Under the pieces are notes generated by a model, which saw only the letters and a program-made list of their open reading frames with translations, did no database searches and was not told where the DNA came from. A stretch of 64,000 nt of DNA from Cytobacillus massiliigabonensis (GTDB lineage: Bacteria > Bacillota > Bacilli > Bacillales > Cytobacillaceae), in contig NZ_LT904903.1 of assembly GCF_900199725.1 (NCBI RefSeq), forward strand, positions 118,322 through 182,321, given 5' to 3'. The translations under genes were made by a program, and so were the position numbers. Positions 24,794 through 34,210 of the stretch are shown here, one piece after another (position 1 is the stretch's first letter; every line of letters begins with the position of its first letter).

Positions 24794-25603
24794 ATGGGGA
24801 CAACAGTGATTGGACGCAATGAAGAAGTAAGGAATTCGAAGCAAACAAATGAAACAGCTAAAATTATTGTAAAAGACTTAGATTTATTCTATGGTGATAA
24901 ACAGGCACTTTATAAAGTATCATTAGATATTCATGAAAAAGAAGTAACAGCCTTAATCGGTCCATCGGGCTGCGGAAAATCAACTTTTTTACGATCGTTA
25001 AACCGTATGAATGATTTAATTGATGGAGTGAAAATTACAGGGGATATAGTGATTGATAACGAAAATATATACGAAACAAATGATGTCATCAAGCTGCGGA
25101 CAAAGGTAGGGATGGTATTTCAGAAGCCCAATCTATTCCCAATGAGTATTTATGATAATGTCGCATATGGTCCGCGAATGCAGGGGATAAAAAGCAAAAA
25201 GGAATTAAATAAAATTGTTGAAGAGAGCCTGCGTGGTGCAGCAATCTGGGATGAAGTGAAAGATCGTTTGAAGACATCAGCGCTCGGATTATCAGGCGGG
25301 CAGCAGCAGCGTGTCTGTATTGCACGTGCCATTGCGATGAAACCAGAAATTATTTTAATGGACGAACCTACTTCTGCATTAGATCCAATATCAACGTTAA
25401 AAGTAGAAGAGTTAATTGCCAACATGAAAAAGGATTATACAATCGTAATTGTTACTCATAATATGCAGCAGGCTGCACGAGTCTCAGATAAAACTGCCTT
25501 TTTCTTAAATGGTGAAATAATAGAATATGACGAAACAAACAATATCTTTTCCATGCCGAAGGATCAAAGAACGGAAGATTATGTAACTGGCAGATTCGGT
25601 TAA
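24794..25603 (+). CDS. pstB: Phosphate ABC transporter ATPase PstB
   Basis: 269-aa ATPase driving phosphate import. Walker [10 protein letters not shown], the PstB-type [14 protein letters not shown] segment, Q-loop [22 protein letters not shown], signature LSGGQQQR, Walker [15 protein letters not shown] and H-loop [13 protein letters not shown]. About 18 residues of extra N-terminus precede the core. AAGAGGGG lies upstream of the ATG. Confidence 0.96.
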   Translation: MGTTVIGRNEEVRNSKQTNETAKIIVKDLDLFYGDKQALYKVSLDIHEKEVTALIGPSGCGKSTFLRSLNRMNDLIDGVKITGDIVIDNENIYETNDVIKLRTKVGMVFQKPNLFPMSIYDNVAYGPRMQGIKSKKELNKIVEESLRGAAIWDEVKDRLKTSALGLSGGQQQRVCIARAIAMKPEIILMDEPTSALDPISTLKVEELIANMKKDYTIVIVTHNMQQAARVSDKTAFFLNGEIIEYDETNNIFSMPKDQRTEDYVTGRFG

Positions 25604-25621
25604 ATATAGGAGTGAGAATAA

Positions 25622-26281
25622 ATGGTTGTTCGTGAAAACTTTGAGAATAAACTGCAGGAATTAAAAGATAAAATAATAGAAATGAACAGGCTCACCGTTT
25701 CTTCGTTTGAAAAGGCTTTTACTGCTTTCAAAACGCAAGATATTGAACTGGCATTAAAAGTAATCGAAGAAGATACGGCGATTGATAATTTGGAAGCGGA
25801 AATTAATCAATTTGTCGTGTGGCTAATGGTAAAAGAGCAGCCTGTTGCCAGAGATTTACGAGGAATTATTGGTGCTTTAAAAATCTCCTCAGATATTGAG
25901 CGAATTGCGGATTTTTCTGTGAATATTGCAAAATCTACGATAAAAATTGGAAATTCCAAATCTCTATTAAGCATGACAAATATTGAAGAAATGAAGGAAA
26001 TATCGATTATCATGCTGCAAAAGGCAGTACAGGCATTTTTAGATGAAAACATGATGCTTGCAAAAGAGGTAGCCAGTTTGGATGATCAAGTGGATGAGTA
26101 CTATGGCGAGACATATAAGCGGATCACTAGCTACTTAAGTGAGCATCCTGAGGAAACCAATCAATTAGTGCAATTATTATTTATTAATCGTTATCTTGAA
26201 CGAACAGCTGATCATATCACGAATATTGCAGAGAGTGCAGCTTATTTGATTAAAGGGCGTATATATGATTTAAATTCTTAA
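25622..26281 (+). CDS. phoU: Phosphate signalling regulator PhoU
   Basis: 219-aa all-helical protein with two repeats of the three-helix PhoU bundle; metal-binding signatures are visible in EEDTAIDNLEAEINQ, SSDIERIADFSVNIAK and RYLERTADHITNIAE. It signals between the Pst transporter and the phosphate two-component system, shutting the response when phosphate is plentiful. ATG follows AGGAGTGAG. Last gene of the operon, followed by a strong terminator. Confidence 0.94.
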   Translation: MVVRENFENKLQELKDKIIEMNRLTVSSFEKAFTAFKTQDIELALKVIEEDTAIDNLEAEINQFVVWLMVKEQPVARDLRGIIGALKISSDIERIADFSVNIAKSTIKIGNSKSLLSMTNIEEMKEISIIMLQKAVQAFLDENMMLAKEVASLDDQVDEYYGETYKRITSYLSEHPEETNQLVQLLFINRYLERTADHITNIAESAAYLIKGRIYDLNS

Positions 26282-26308
26282 AAATTGTGAAGAATGCTTG
26301 TGTTTAAT

Positions 26309-26342
26309 TAAAGGAATGCCCCTGTTTAGGCATTCCTTTAAT
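26309..26342 (+). terminator. Terminator of pst-phoU operon
   Basis: AAAGGAATGCC-cctgttta-GGCATTCCTTTAA, a near-perfect stem directly after phoU; may also serve the leftward reductase gene. Confidence 0.85.
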
Positions 26343-26368
26343 ATTATCTATTAATTTCTAAGGCGGTA

Positions 26369-26908
26369 TTATGATAGCTTTTTTTGAAGCTGTTCAGCCT
26401 TGAATAATGCTTCAATGTCTTGATTAATCTCCTCAGGCTTGTTTCCATCTCCAATGATATACCCCGCGAATTCAATTCCAACAAAGTCAAAAATGTATTT
26501 AAATTGCTGAATCATCGGGAGTCCTTTAATCGATGGATCGTCCCCTCCGACAGCGATGACATATGCCTTTTTTGCAGCCATTTTCTTTTTGAAATCAGGA
26601 TAGTTAGAATCTCTTAATGTTTGAGACCATCGATCAATGAAGTTTTTCATGATTCCTGACATGCTATACCAATAAATAGGGGTAGAGAAGATTAAAATCT
26701 CGTGCGGGAGAATACGATCAATAATGGAATTATAGTCATCATTTCTGGTCTGAAAGCCATCTGGTGAATGACGCATGTCAATAATTGGTTCGATCTGATA
26801 ATCTCTCAAGTAAATTCTTTCCGCGTTAATTCCTTGAATGGCGTAGTTTGTCAGCATTTCTGTATTGCCATTTTGCCGGGTTCCTCCATCAATAACTGCA
26901 ATTGTCAT
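26369..26908 (-). CDS. Flavodoxin-like NAD(P)H-dependent oxidoreductase
   Basis: 179-aa flavodoxin-fold FMN protein of the NADPH-dependent FMN reductase/quinone reductase group. The phosphate loop is GGTRQNGNTEML near residues 8-19, the flavin-binding ring contact is FSTPIYWYSMSGIMKNFIDRWSQ, and a late AVGGDDPSIKGLP segment completes the site. Likely reduces quinones or flavin with NAD(P)H. Start ATG follows AAGGAG. Divergent from a LysR regulator gene, its probable regulator. Confidence 0.88.
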   Translation of the reverse strand: MTIAVIDGGTRQNGNTEMLTNYAIQGINAERIYLRDYQIEPIIDMRHSPDGFQTRNDDYNSIIDRILPHEILIFSTPIYWYSMSGIMKNFIDRWSQTLRDSNYPDFKKKMAAKKAYVIAVGGDDPSIKGLPMIQQFKYIFDFVGIEFAGYIIGDGNKPEEINQDIEALFKAEQLQKKLS

Positions 26909-27050
26909 TGTATATTTCTCCTTTTCTTTAAATGAAATTGTATACTAATTGTTCCTTGATTAGTTCTATCTTATAATGAATGTATAAATCGATAAAGATG
27001 ATTAATTTGATTAATTAAATCGAAAAAAACGATTATAAAAGGCGGTTATT

Positions 27051-27944
27051 ATGGAGATTAAGCAATTAATTACTTTTAATCATGCTGCGGAAAATTTGAA
27101 TTTTACGCAGACAGCTAAACTTTTGAATTTTGCACAATCAAGTGTAACAGCTCAAATAAAAGCACTTGAAGATGAAATTGGCAAACCCTTATTTGAGCGT
27201 CTAGGAAAGCGATTAATATTAACAGAAGCCGGAAAAAAGTTTAAACAATATGCAGAAAAGATGATTCGGTTAAGCGAAGAAGCAATCATGGCAGCCAATG
27301 GGGAAGAAGTACCAACTGGTACCTTAACAATTGGTGCCCAGGAAAGCCAGTGTACTTATCGATTACCTCCAATACTCAAAGAATTTAAGGCTGCATTTCC
27401 AAAAGTTAAGCTTGTTTTTAAACCAGCACATTCGGATGAGATGGCGAGAAAACATCTTATGGAAGGCGTATTAGATATTGCTTTTATTATGGATAAGGTT
27501 AGACCAGAGGGATCTTTGAGAGTAGAGGAACTAATCAAAGAGGAGCTGAAGCTAGTCGTCGCACCCAACCATTCTAATTCGATCCTCTCACTAGATGATC
27601 TTAAGAATGAAACTTTGTTGCTAACAGAAATAGGATGTTCTTATCGAATGATGCTTGAAGACTCCCTTAAATATGCGGGAGTATATCCGCTTGATAAAAT
27701 AGAATTTGTCAGTATAGAGGCAATCAAGCAATGTGTTATTGCGGGGCTAGGTGTGGCGCTATTGCCTGAGATGGCCGTAAAAAAAGATATTAAAGAGGGC
27801 AGAATGAAAGAATTATCATTGGCGATTTTCGACTCCTCGCTTTATACACAAATTGCTTGGCATAAAGATAAATTGATGACTCCTCCATTGGAAGCATTTA
27901 TTCGTTTAACACGTGAGATTTACTTAACTGAATGGCTTGTGTAA
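27051..27944 (+). CDS. LysR-family regulator
   Basis: 297-aa LysR-type transcription factor. N-terminal HTH: FNHAAENLNFTQTAKLLNFAQSSVTAQIKALEDEIGKPLFERLGKRLILTEAG (residues 9-61), then a periplasmic-binding-like effector domain with GTLTIGAQESQCTYRLPPIL and VIAGLGVALLPEMAV. The short AT-rich gap to the divergent reductase carries ATCGATAAAGAT and AATCG-N7-CGATT sequences that could be its sites. Predicted to regulate the reductase and itself. Confidence 0.92.
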   Translation: MEIKQLITFNHAAENLNFTQTAKLLNFAQSSVTAQIKALEDEIGKPLFERLGKRLILTEAGKKFKQYAEKMIRLSEEAIMAANGEEVPTGTLTIGAQESQCTYRLPPILKEFKAAFPKVKLVFKPAHSDEMARKHLMEGVLDIAFIMDKVRPEGSLRVEELIKEELKLVVAPNHSNSILSLDDLKNETLLLTEIGCSYRMMLEDSLKYAGVYPLDKIEFVSIEAIKQCVIAGLGVALLPEMAVKKDIKEGRMKELSLAIFDSSLYTQIAWHKDKLMTPPLEAFIRLTREIYLTEWLV

Positions 27945-28065
27945 TATAAAGCAGTAAATTTTTGTGAATAGTACGGAAAATAGATAAATAGGGTGCTAGG
28001 TTTTAGAAAAGTCCTTAGGATGATGTGTTAAAATTTGTAAAAGGATGAGGAAAGGACAATGATAA

Positions 28066-28503
28066 ATGGAGATTAGAAAACCTACTAAGCTGGAACTTGA
28101 AGAAATTATATCACTTTCGCCGCAAGCCTTATTTGATGGCACTTTGGGGGAAATAAAACCGTCAAATGAGAAGATTAAACAGCTTGTAGAGCCTCTTCTG
28201 GAGAAGGGCAGCTCTTATTTGATTGCAACAGAAAACAATACTTTAATGGGATGGATTCTCATAGGAACAAGCAAGGACCAATTTACAGATAAAAAGTATG
28301 GTTTTATTTATGAATTATATGTTTTAGAAGAGTTTAGAGGAAATGGAATTTCTACAAAGTTAATGAATAAGGGAATTGACCATTTAAAAAAAGAAGGACA
28401 TTCAGAAGTACGGCTAAGTGCATTTGCAGGCAATCATGCTATTAAACTTTATGAAAAATTAGGATTTAGCATAAGAACAGTCACTATGAGTTTGCAGTTA
28501 TAA
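28066..28503 (+). CDS. GNAT family N-acetyltransferase
   Basis: 145-aa acetyltransferase, complete. The acetyl-CoA motif is ELYVLEEFRGNGISTKLMNKGI (about residues 85-106), followed by the EVRLSAFAGNHAIKLYEKLGF strand-helix typical of the fold. Substrate unknown. Start ATG follows GGAAAGGACA. Stands alone between the LysR gene and the methyltransferase. Confidence 0.88.
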   Translation: MEIRKPTKLELEEIISLSPQALFDGTLGEIKPSNEKIKQLVEPLLEKGSSYLIATENNTLMGWILIGTSKDQFTDKKYGFIYELYVLEEFRGNGISTKLMNKGIDHLKKEGHSEVRLSAFAGNHAIKLYEKLGFSIRTVTMSLQL

Positions 28504-28570
28504 GCAATCTCAAAATTAAATCATCCATCCATTTGAAATGAAAGGGGAATTTTAAATAAAGACAATATAT

Positions 28571-28664
28571 TTGACGAAATTTATCGTTTATGCTATAATT
28601 TACAATTAATAATTTCGGTTATATAATAAGATTCTCCTGGCCAGGGGGAATCTTATTTTTTTTT
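28571..28664 (+). promoter_or_regulatory. Promoter and short leader ending in a terminator
   Basis: TTGACG (28571-28576), 17-base spacer, TATAAT (28594-28599): a near-consensus promoter. About 20 bases after the expected start comes a hairpin AATAAGATTCTCCTGG / CCAGGGGGAATCTTATT (28625-28657) followed by nine T residues to 28664. The methyltransferase ribosome site begins at the next base, so the terminator lies inside its leader. Either an attenuator or the end of a tiny transcript. Confidence 0.75.
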
Positions 28665-28677
28665 GGGGGACGATTGT

Positions 28678-29589
28678 GTGGAAAAAAATGAATCCGTTAC
28701 GTCTTTAGTTTCAGCATTTGGTCGATTATACCATAGCCAATTTGACACACCCAAGATTTTTGATGATTTTATAGCAAAAGAGCTGTTAACTGAAAATGAA
28801 TTTTCCAATATTAAAAAGAATATGCTCCAAGGGATACAATTCTTCAATAAAGAGATTGCTGAAAGGTTTAAACATCATCCGGATGAAATATTAAAATGGA
28901 TTACACAAGTACAGCTTTCACCAACACCATTGGCACGGGCTGCATATTGTGAGTCCGTATTATTAAATGAAATAGAGCTGGGAGTTAAACAATACGTGAT
29001 ATTGGGGGCTGGATTGGATACATTTTCTTTCCGCTATCCTGAATTAACTAGCAGTCTAAATATTTTTGAGGTTGATCATCCTATTACACAAAAGTCTAAG
29101 AAGAAAAGAATAGCTGATGCGCAACTAGAGATTCTGAATAACCTGCATTTTGTTCCTATGGACTTTACGAAGGAGTTCTCAAATGCAGCATTCGCAAAAG
29201 CTGGATTTAAGCAAGAAAAGACCTTTTTTAGCCTTTTGGGTGTCACGTACTATTTAACAAAATCAGAAATCAAGGTTATGATTAAAAATCTATTTGATCA
29301 AATGCCTTTGGGCAGTTCCATAGTATTTGACTATGCAGATGAGAATTTATTTCACGAATCAGGGTTATCCAATCGAGTAAAAAATACTGTAGCCATGGCA
29401 GCTGTTGGCGGGGAACCGATGAAATCCTGTTTCTCCTATGATGAAATGGAAAGCCTTTTAGAGGATGTAGGTCTGCTCATATATGAGCATCTAACTCCGC
29501 TTGAGATTGATGATCGTTATTTTCGCAACCGAGAAGATTATCTATCTGCCTTTGAAACGATTCATTATATACATGCTGTAAAGAAATAA
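28678..29589 (+). CDS. Class I SAM-dependent methyltransferase, PPM/LCM family
   Basis: 303-aa methyltransferase of the leucine carboxyl methyltransferase-like family. SAM motif I is YVILGAGLDTFSFRYPE (about residues 102-118), motif II FEVDHPITQKSKKKRI, with a conserved LGVTYYLTKSEIKVMI later. Bacterial members (YktD-like) modify small molecules or polyketide-like products; the substrate is unknown. GTG 28678 is chosen because GGGGGA ends seven bases upstream; the frame extends to a TTG within the terminator's T run. Expression may be limited by that terminator. Confidence 0.86.
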   Translation: MEKNESVTSLVSAFGRLYHSQFDTPKIFDDFIAKELLTENEFSNIKKNMLQGIQFFNKEIAERFKHHPDEILKWITQVQLSPTPLARAAYCESVLLNEIELGVKQYVILGAGLDTFSFRYPELTSSLNIFEVDHPITQKSKKKRIADAQLEILNNLHFVPMDFTKEFSNAAFAKAGFKQEKTFFSLLGVTYYLTKSEIKVMIKNLFDQMPLGSSIVFDYADENLFHESGLSNRVKNTVAMAAVGGEPMKSCFSYDEMESLLEDVGLLIYEHLTPLEIDDRYFRNREDYLSAFETIHYIHAVKK

Positions 29590-29603
29590 TTGATTGTTAC
29601 ATG

Positions 29604-29637
29604 AAATCCCAACTTTTTGATCAAAGTTGGGATTTTC
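29604..29637. terminator. Bidirectional terminator
   Basis: AAATCCCAACTTT-ttgatc-AAAGTTGGGATTT followed by TCTTA. Shared by the methyltransferase and the leftward ars operon. Confidence 0.85.
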
Positions 29638-29656
29638 TTATCATCTTATTTCTTTC

Positions 29657-30070
29657 CTATTGCAGCTGGCTAAAATGTTTTAATTTATCGCCAATTTCAT
29701 CACGAACACGCTGAAAGAAAGCCCATTTTTCTTCATCTGTTCCTTCTGCCTTTGCCGGATCATCAAATCCCCAATGCTCTCTTTTTACATGCGGTGGTGT
29801 AACTGGGCATTTGTCTGCTGCGTCTCCACATAAAGTAACGACTAAGTCGGCATGATTTAGAATAGCAGGATCAATTATATCTGAGGTTTGCTTAGAAATA
29901 TCAATGCCAGCTTCCTTCATCGCCTTGACTGCATTTTGGTTTAACCCATGCGCTTCAATTCCAGCACTGTATACATTCCACTCGCCGTTTAAATATTTCT
30001 TTGCCCACCCTTCTGCCATTTGGCTTCTGCAAGAGTTTCCTGTACATAAAAAGTAGATTGTTTTCTTCAT
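29657..30070 (-). CDS. arsC: Arsenate reductase, thioredoxin-coupled
   Basis: 137-aa low-molecular-weight-phosphatase-fold enzyme that reduces arsenate to arsenite. P-loop CTGNSCR with nucleophile Cys9; the redox relay pair Cys81 and Cys88 is in [13 protein letters not shown]. Pattern and length match B. subtilis ArsC, which uses thioredoxin. Start ATG with AGGAGGAG upstream. Third gene of arsR-arsB-arsC. Confidence 0.96.
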   Translation of the reverse strand: MKKTIYFLCTGNSCRSQMAEGWAKKYLNGEWNVYSAGIEAHGLNQNAVKAMKEAGIDISKQTSDIIDPAILNHADLVVTLCGDAADKCPVTPPHVKREHWGFDDPAKAEGTDEEKWAFFQRVRDEIGDKLKHFSQLQ

Positions 30071-30092
30071 GAATTTGCTCCTCCTTTTATGC

Positions 30093-31391
30093 TTAATGAA
30101 TGATTAACAACCATATATATAACCCAGCTAAAGTAATAAACAGGGTTGGAATCGTTAACACAATCCCAGTTTTAAAATAAGTCCCCCAAGAAATTTTGAC
30201 TCCTTTTTGTGAAAGGACGTGAAGCCATAATAAAGTTGCGAGAGAACCAATTGGTGTAATTTTAGGACCTAAATCTGACCCGATTACATTCGCATAAATA
30301 AGTGCTTCTCTAATTATCCCGGTTGTTTCGGTATCTGCAATGGCAAGTGCGTCAATCATTACTGTAGGCAAATTATTCATGATCGAAGAGAGAATCGCAG
30401 CAATAAATCCCATTCCTACTGTTGCAGCAAATAATCCTTGATCAGCTGTTGCTTGAATAAGATTGGCTAATACATCAGTAAGCCCTTCATTTCTTAATCC
30501 ATAAACAACCACGTACATCCCAATGGAGAAAAATACAATGGCCCAAGGAGCACCCTTAATGACGGTACGTGTGTTCACAGCATGACTTCTTTTCGCCATG
30601 AAAAGGAAAAAGATTGCAACGATGCTAGCAATAATTGATACAGGCACACCCGTAAATTCACTTGCAAAATACCCAATAAGCAGGATCCCTAATACGCCCC
30701 ATGATAATTTGAACATTTTTTTGTCCCGAATGGCTTGTGCGGGCTGCTTCAGTTGGGACATATCATAATTCTTCGGAATGCTTTTACGGAAAAATAGAAA
30801 AAGCACAAGAATGCTTGCAGCTAATGAAAAGAAGTTTGGAATAATCATTCTTGAAGCAAACTCAGCAAACCCAATTCCAAAAAAGTCAGCAGATACGATA
30901 TTCACTAAATTACTTACGATTAAGGGAAGTGATGTAGTATCTGCAATGAACCCACTTGCAATAATGAATGGGAATACCATTTTCTCATTAAACTTTAGAT
31001 TACGAACCATGGCTAATACAATAGGAGTCAGAATGAGCGCTGCACCATCATTCGCGAAGAATGCAGCTACTAATGCACCAAGTAAGGACACATAGACAAA
31101 CATAAGTATCCCGTTTCCTCTTGCTGCTCTTGCCATATGAAGTGCTGCCCATTCGAAAAATCCAATTTCATCAAGGATTAAGGAAATAATGATAATGGCA
31201 ATGAATGTTAATGTTGCGTTCCATACGATTGAAGTTACATCGATCACATCATGAAAGTCTACAACTCCAACTAAAAGTGCTAAGAAAGCACCTCCACAGG
31301 CAGACCAGCCGATGCCTAAACCTTTTGGCTGCCAAATGACTAAAGTCAATGTAGCTAAAAAGATGATAATGGCTAAAATAATTGAAATCAT
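30093..31391 (-). CDS. arsB: Arsenite efflux permease ArsB
   Basis: 432-aa membrane protein of the ArsB/NhaD superfamily with about 12 helices. Conserved stretches include [46 protein letters not shown] and the late [22 protein letters not shown]. It exports the arsenite made by ArsC. Lies 18 bases after arsR and 22 bases before arsC, so one transcript. Confidence 0.95.
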   Translation of the reverse strand: MISIILAIIIFLATLTLVIWQPKGLGIGWSACGGAFLALLVGVVDFHDVIDVTSIVWNATLTFIAIIIISLILDEIGFFEWAALHMARAARGNGILMFVYVSLLGALVAAFFANDGAALILTPIVLAMVRNLKFNEKMVFPFIIASGFIADTTSLPLIVSNLVNIVSADFFGIGFAEFASRMIIPNFFSLAASILVLFLFFRKSIPKNYDMSQLKQPAQAIRDKKMFKLSWGVLGILLIGYFASEFTGVPVSIIASIVAIFFLFMAKRSHAVNTRTVIKGAPWAIVFFSIGMYVVVYGLRNEGLTDVLANLIQATADQGLFAATVGMGFIAAILSSIMNNLPTVMIDALAIADTETTGIIREALIYANVIGSDLGPKITPIGSLATLLWLHVLSQKGVKISWGTYFKTGIVLTIPTLFITLAGLYIWLLIIH

Positions 31392-31409
31392 TCAGTTAAT
31401 CCTCCATGG

Positions 31410-31757
31410 TTAGTCACAGGAAATACGTTTCCCTTGTGATTCTAATTCTTCTAATTTTGATAGTTGATTTGGCAAATCGCTGATTACATTACGGACAAAG
31501 GCATGGGAAGGGTGTGAAGGATTTAAAGAGTAAAAAACCCATTGGCCTTTTCTTGATTCCTTTACTAGACCGCTGTCTTTTAATTTTCTTAAATGCTGGC
31601 TAACAGCGGGTTGGGTCATTTGGAAAAGGGCTACAAATTCACATACACAGCACTCGTGATCAGCGAGAATTTTTATCATGGTTAAACGAGTTTTGTCTCC
31701 TAAAAGCTTGAGGATATTGGCTGCTGTTTCAATATCTAACTCATGTTTCATTTGCAT
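31410..31757 (-). CDS. arsR: Arsenic-responsive repressor ArsR
   Basis: 115-aa winged-helix repressor that leaves DNA on binding arsenite. HTH ALFQMTQPAVSQHLRKLKDSGLV; the metal site is the Cys36-Cys37-Val-Cys39 cluster (HECCVCEF) at the start of helix 3. Start ATG follows AGGAGG. Autoregulates the arsRBC operon, probably through the imperfect inverted repeat at 31815. Divergent from two SMR pump genes. Confidence 0.95.
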   Translation of the reverse strand: MQMKHELDIETAANILKLLGDKTRLTMIKILADHECCVCEFVALFQMTQPAVSQHLRKLKDSGLVKESRKGQWVFYSLNPSHPSHAFVRNVISDLPNQLSKLEELESQGKRISCD

Positions 31758-31814
31758 GAGAACCTCCTAATCAATCATAATATTATTGGAGTGGTTATGA
31801 TAATCTTATATTAC

Positions 31815-31836
31815 CATATAAGCATATTCTTATGTA
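31815..31836 (-). promoter_or_regulatory. Candidate ArsR operator
   Basis: Imperfect inverted repeat CATATAAG-catat-TCTTATGTA about 60 bases upstream of arsR, in an AT-rich promoter region. Inferred site. Confidence 0.5.
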
Positions 31837-31882
31837 GGTGTTTTTTTAATATAACTCAATCCTACATAAAGGGGAGTAAGAG

Positions 31883-32206
31883 ATGAATGCTTTTGTACTA
31901 TTATTAATAGCCATTGTAAGCGAAGTATTTGGCAGTTCCATGCTTAAAGTCTCAAATGGATTTAAGAGAATTTTCCCTTCTATAGGAATCGTAATCGGAT
32001 ACGGGATTGCCTTCTATGCTTTATCTATATCGTTAAAAACTTTATCACTTGGAGTGGCCTATGCGATTTGGGCAGGATTAGGAACGGCGCTTACAGCGGT
32101 AGTAGGATTTACAATCTACAAAGAAAAGTTTAGCAGCAAAAAGCTAATAGGGTTAATTTTAATCATCGGTGGAGTCATTCTATTGAATGTCGGGGGAGCT
32201 CATTAA
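31883..32206 (+). CDS. Small multidrug resistance (SMR) transporter, subunit 1
   Basis: 107-aa four-helix membrane protein of the SMR family. The active-site Glu is near residue 14 (IVSEVFGSSMLKVSNGF), and the family motif GVAYAIWAGLGTALTAVVGF spans helix 3. Paired SMR genes make heterodimeric pumps or guanidinium/drug exporters (EbrAB, YkkCD type). Start ATG follows AGGGGAG. No guanidine riboswitch is recognisable upstream. Confidence 0.92.
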   Translation: MNAFVLLLIAIVSEVFGSSMLKVSNGFKRIFPSIGIVIGYGIAFYALSISLKTLSLGVAYAIWAGLGTALTAVVGFTIYKEKFSSKKLIGLILIIGGVILLNVGGAH

Positions 32207-32224
32207 ATGTGGAGGGATGCAAAA

Positions 32225-32572
32225 ATGAAGGGATTTGCTTACTTATCTATTTCTATAATAGGAGAAATATTTGCAACTTCCATGCTTAAAATGTCAGAAG
32301 GGTTTACCGTTTTATTCCCTTCAGTTGGAGTTATTATAGGTTATGCACTTTCGTTTTATTGTTTATCATTGTGCCTTAAGACGATTCCATTAAGTCTGGC
32401 CTATGCGATATGGTCAGGTGTTGGAACAGCCTTAACCGCTCTAATTGGTGTATTAGTGTGGGGTGAACTATTTAACATGCTTAAACTATCAGGTATTATC
32501 CTGATTATTGGCGGAGTGGTTCTTTTGAATCTATCAGATAAACCAGAAACGGCAAAAGAACTATCAAACTGA
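32225..32572 (+). CDS. Small multidrug resistance (SMR) transporter, subunit 2
   Basis: 115-aa partner of the preceding pump subunit. Active-site Glu in ISIIGEIFATSMLKMSEGF, motif PLSLAYAIWSGVGTALTALIG. ATG 32225 is chosen because TGGAGGG lies eight bases upstream; an in-frame ATG at 32207 abuts the previous stop but has no site. The charged tail (SDKPETAKELSN) is longer than in subunit 1, as often seen in the second member of such pairs. The terminator overlaps its stop codon. Confidence 0.92.
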   Translation: MKGFAYLSISIIGEIFATSMLKMSEGFTVLFPSVGVIIGYALSFYCLSLCLKTIPLSLAYAIWSGVGTALTALIGVLVWGELFNMLKLSGIILIIGGVVLLNLSDKPETAKELSN

Positions 32573-32586
32573 TAGTTCCTTTTTTA
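32558..32586 (+). terminator. Terminator overlapping SMR stop codon
   Basis: GAACTATCA-aac-TGATAGTTC then CTTTTTT. The TGA lies in the stem. Confidence 0.85.
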
Positions 32587-32679
32587 TTAAGTTTTTACGG
32601 TGTGAATGGGCAGGGAATGGAAGGAAATAATGATTTTCATCGGCTTGAAAGTATGCTATCTTTCTTTTTGGTGATAAAA

Positions 32680-33759
32680 ATGATGATTAAAGACCTTTTT
32701 ACGAATTTGGCTATTCTCGTATCAGTTTTGTTTTTCTATTCTCAAGTATCAAATAAGTATCCTCTTCATGCTAAATCTACGCTTAAAATAAAGATTTTAA
32801 TAGGTGTATTAGGCGGCGTTTTAAGTAATATTCTTATGCAATACAGTATCCCCGTCGATAAGACAATGGTGGATCTCAGGCATATTCCGACTATTCTATT
32901 AGCCTACTATGGTGGAGCAATACCTGCGTTGATTTCTATGATTATGACGCTTATAGGAAGGTTTCTAATTTCAGCGAGTTTATCTTCTTATCTTGCGATA
33001 CTTATTAGTGTGTCAGGGACTTTGTTTGCAATATTTTTTTCAAAACAAAATTATTCTAAAAAAGTAAAGGTCCTTGCGATAGTAACCTTTAACAATGTAG
33101 TGTTTTCTATTGTATTTAGTTATCTTGTCAGTAGCCTCATCATAGTTTTAAAGGTTTTGCCAATCTATTGGGTCGTATCTTATTTATCAGCCTATTTATC
33201 ATTTTTTGTAATAGGCTATATAAGGAAGAGTCAAAAGCTATTTAATAAATACCAAACAGAATCTACAACTGATGGATTAACAGGATTAAACAATGTGAGA
33301 AAATTTGAAGAAGTGTTTGCCCGCTTAATCAAAGATTTACAAACAAATGGACAGAAACTAGCGCTTCTTTTTATTGATATTGACTTTTTTAAAAAGGTAA
33401 ATGATACGTACGGGCATTCAGAGGGCGATGCAGTTCTGAAAGAACTGGGAGTAAGACTTCAGCGCAGCACTAGAGCCTTTGATATTGTAAGCCGTAATGG
33501 CGGAGAAGAATTTACCGTTCTTCTTTTAGATTGCCCGTTAAATCGTGCAAATGAATTAGCGGAACGAATTAGGAAAAATGTTGAGGAGACGCCTTTTACC
33601 CTGAATTCAGGGGAAGAAATTGATCTTACTATTTCTGTTGGTGTAGCATGCTATCAAGAAACGACTAACTACCCAATTATGCTAATAGAGGATGCAGATA
33701 AAGCTTTATATCAAGCTAAGCAATCTGGAAGGAATAAAGTTTGTATTTACGGGCAATAA
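32680..33759 (+). CDS. Membrane diguanylate cyclase (5TMR-GGDEF)
   Basis: About 359-aa protein. The first 190 residues form a 5TM receptor (5TMR-LYT type) with helices from LFTNLAILVSVLFFYSQV to the last at YLSAYLSFFVIGYIR; the rest is a GGDEF domain (STTDGLTGLNNVRKFEE ... SRNGGEEFTVLLLD ... ISVGVACYQE ... DADKALYQAKQSGRNKV). The GGEEF signature is intact, so it should make c-di-GMP in response to a membrane signal. The frame is open from GTG 32602, but the receptor starts at ATG 32680, which has GGTGAT upstream. Confidence 0.9.
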   Translation: MMIKDLFTNLAILVSVLFFYSQVSNKYPLHAKSTLKIKILIGVLGGVLSNILMQYSIPVDKTMVDLRHIPTILLAYYGGAIPALISMIMTLIGRFLISASLSSYLAILISVSGTLFAIFFSKQNYSKKVKVLAIVTFNNVVFSIVFSYLVSSLIIVLKVLPIYWVVSYLSAYLSFFVIGYIRKSQKLFNKYQTESTTDGLTGLNNVRKFEEVFARLIKDLQTNGQKLALLFIDIDFFKKVNDTYGHSEGDAVLKELGVRLQRSTRAFDIVSRNGGEEFTVLLLDCPLNRANELAERIRKNVEETPFTLNSGEEIDLTISVGVACYQETTNYPIMLIEDADKALYQAKQSGRNKVCIYGQ

Positions 33760-33878
33760 GCATTCACTTGATAAGAAGAACCTTTACAAAAAGCTGTCAG
33801 CTTAGCAGCAGGCAGTATTGTATGAAATTATTCCAAAATAGTTAAAATATGATGCTTGCGATAATTATATGAATCTGC

Positions 33879-33907
33879 TTGACATTTTTAAATTTTTGCA
33901 ATAGAGT
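33879..33907 (+). promoter_or_regulatory. Promoter of T-box leader
   Basis: TTGACA (33879-33884), 17-base spacer, TAGAGT (33902-33907), about 35 bases before the first T-box. The -35 is consensus, the -10 weak. Confidence 0.6.
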
Positions 33908-33940
33908 TGTTTTCAATAATAAAATATGATCAGTTATTAG

Positions 33941-34192
33941 CAATGAAAAGGACATGAACTTTTTTTTAATTTCTTTCCAGAGAACAGGGTCATTGGCTGT
34001 AAGCCCTGAAGAAAAGAGAATAGTTTACCGCCTTGGAGCAATTATGGGGAACTGGTTTGAAACCAAATTAACTATAATCGGTAAATCCGTTATCTTTTTG
34101 AGCGTAAAGCACATTTCATTATGTGCCTTATGGAATTAGGGTGGCACCACGACCGCACTCGTCCCTTTTATAGGGATGGGTGCGTTTTTTTT
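33941..34192 (+). ncRNA. T-box leader 1 (threonine type)
   Basis: A T-box riboswitch that senses uncharged tRNA. It starts near GAAAAGGACATGAA, has stem I with CAGGGTCATTGGCTG, the T-box AGGGTGGCACCACG (34138-34151) and the terminator CGCACTCGTCCC / GGGATGGGTGCG plus TTTTTTTT. Threonine codons ACC occur in TTTACCGCC and in GAAACCAAA within the stem I region, consistent with tRNA-Thr; which one is the specifier needs a fold. Nearly identical to the next copy. Confidence 0.92.
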
Positions 34193-34210
34193 AAAACAAA
34201 TATTTATCGC

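Noticed and set aside
31758-31882. Guanidine riboswitch in front of the SMR pair
   Set aside because: The gap is too short and AT-rich, and I could not find the conserved motifs of that class.
33954-34139. 61-aa open frame upstream of the ThrRS-like gene
   Set aside because: It lies wholly within the first T-box leader and is explained by that RNA.
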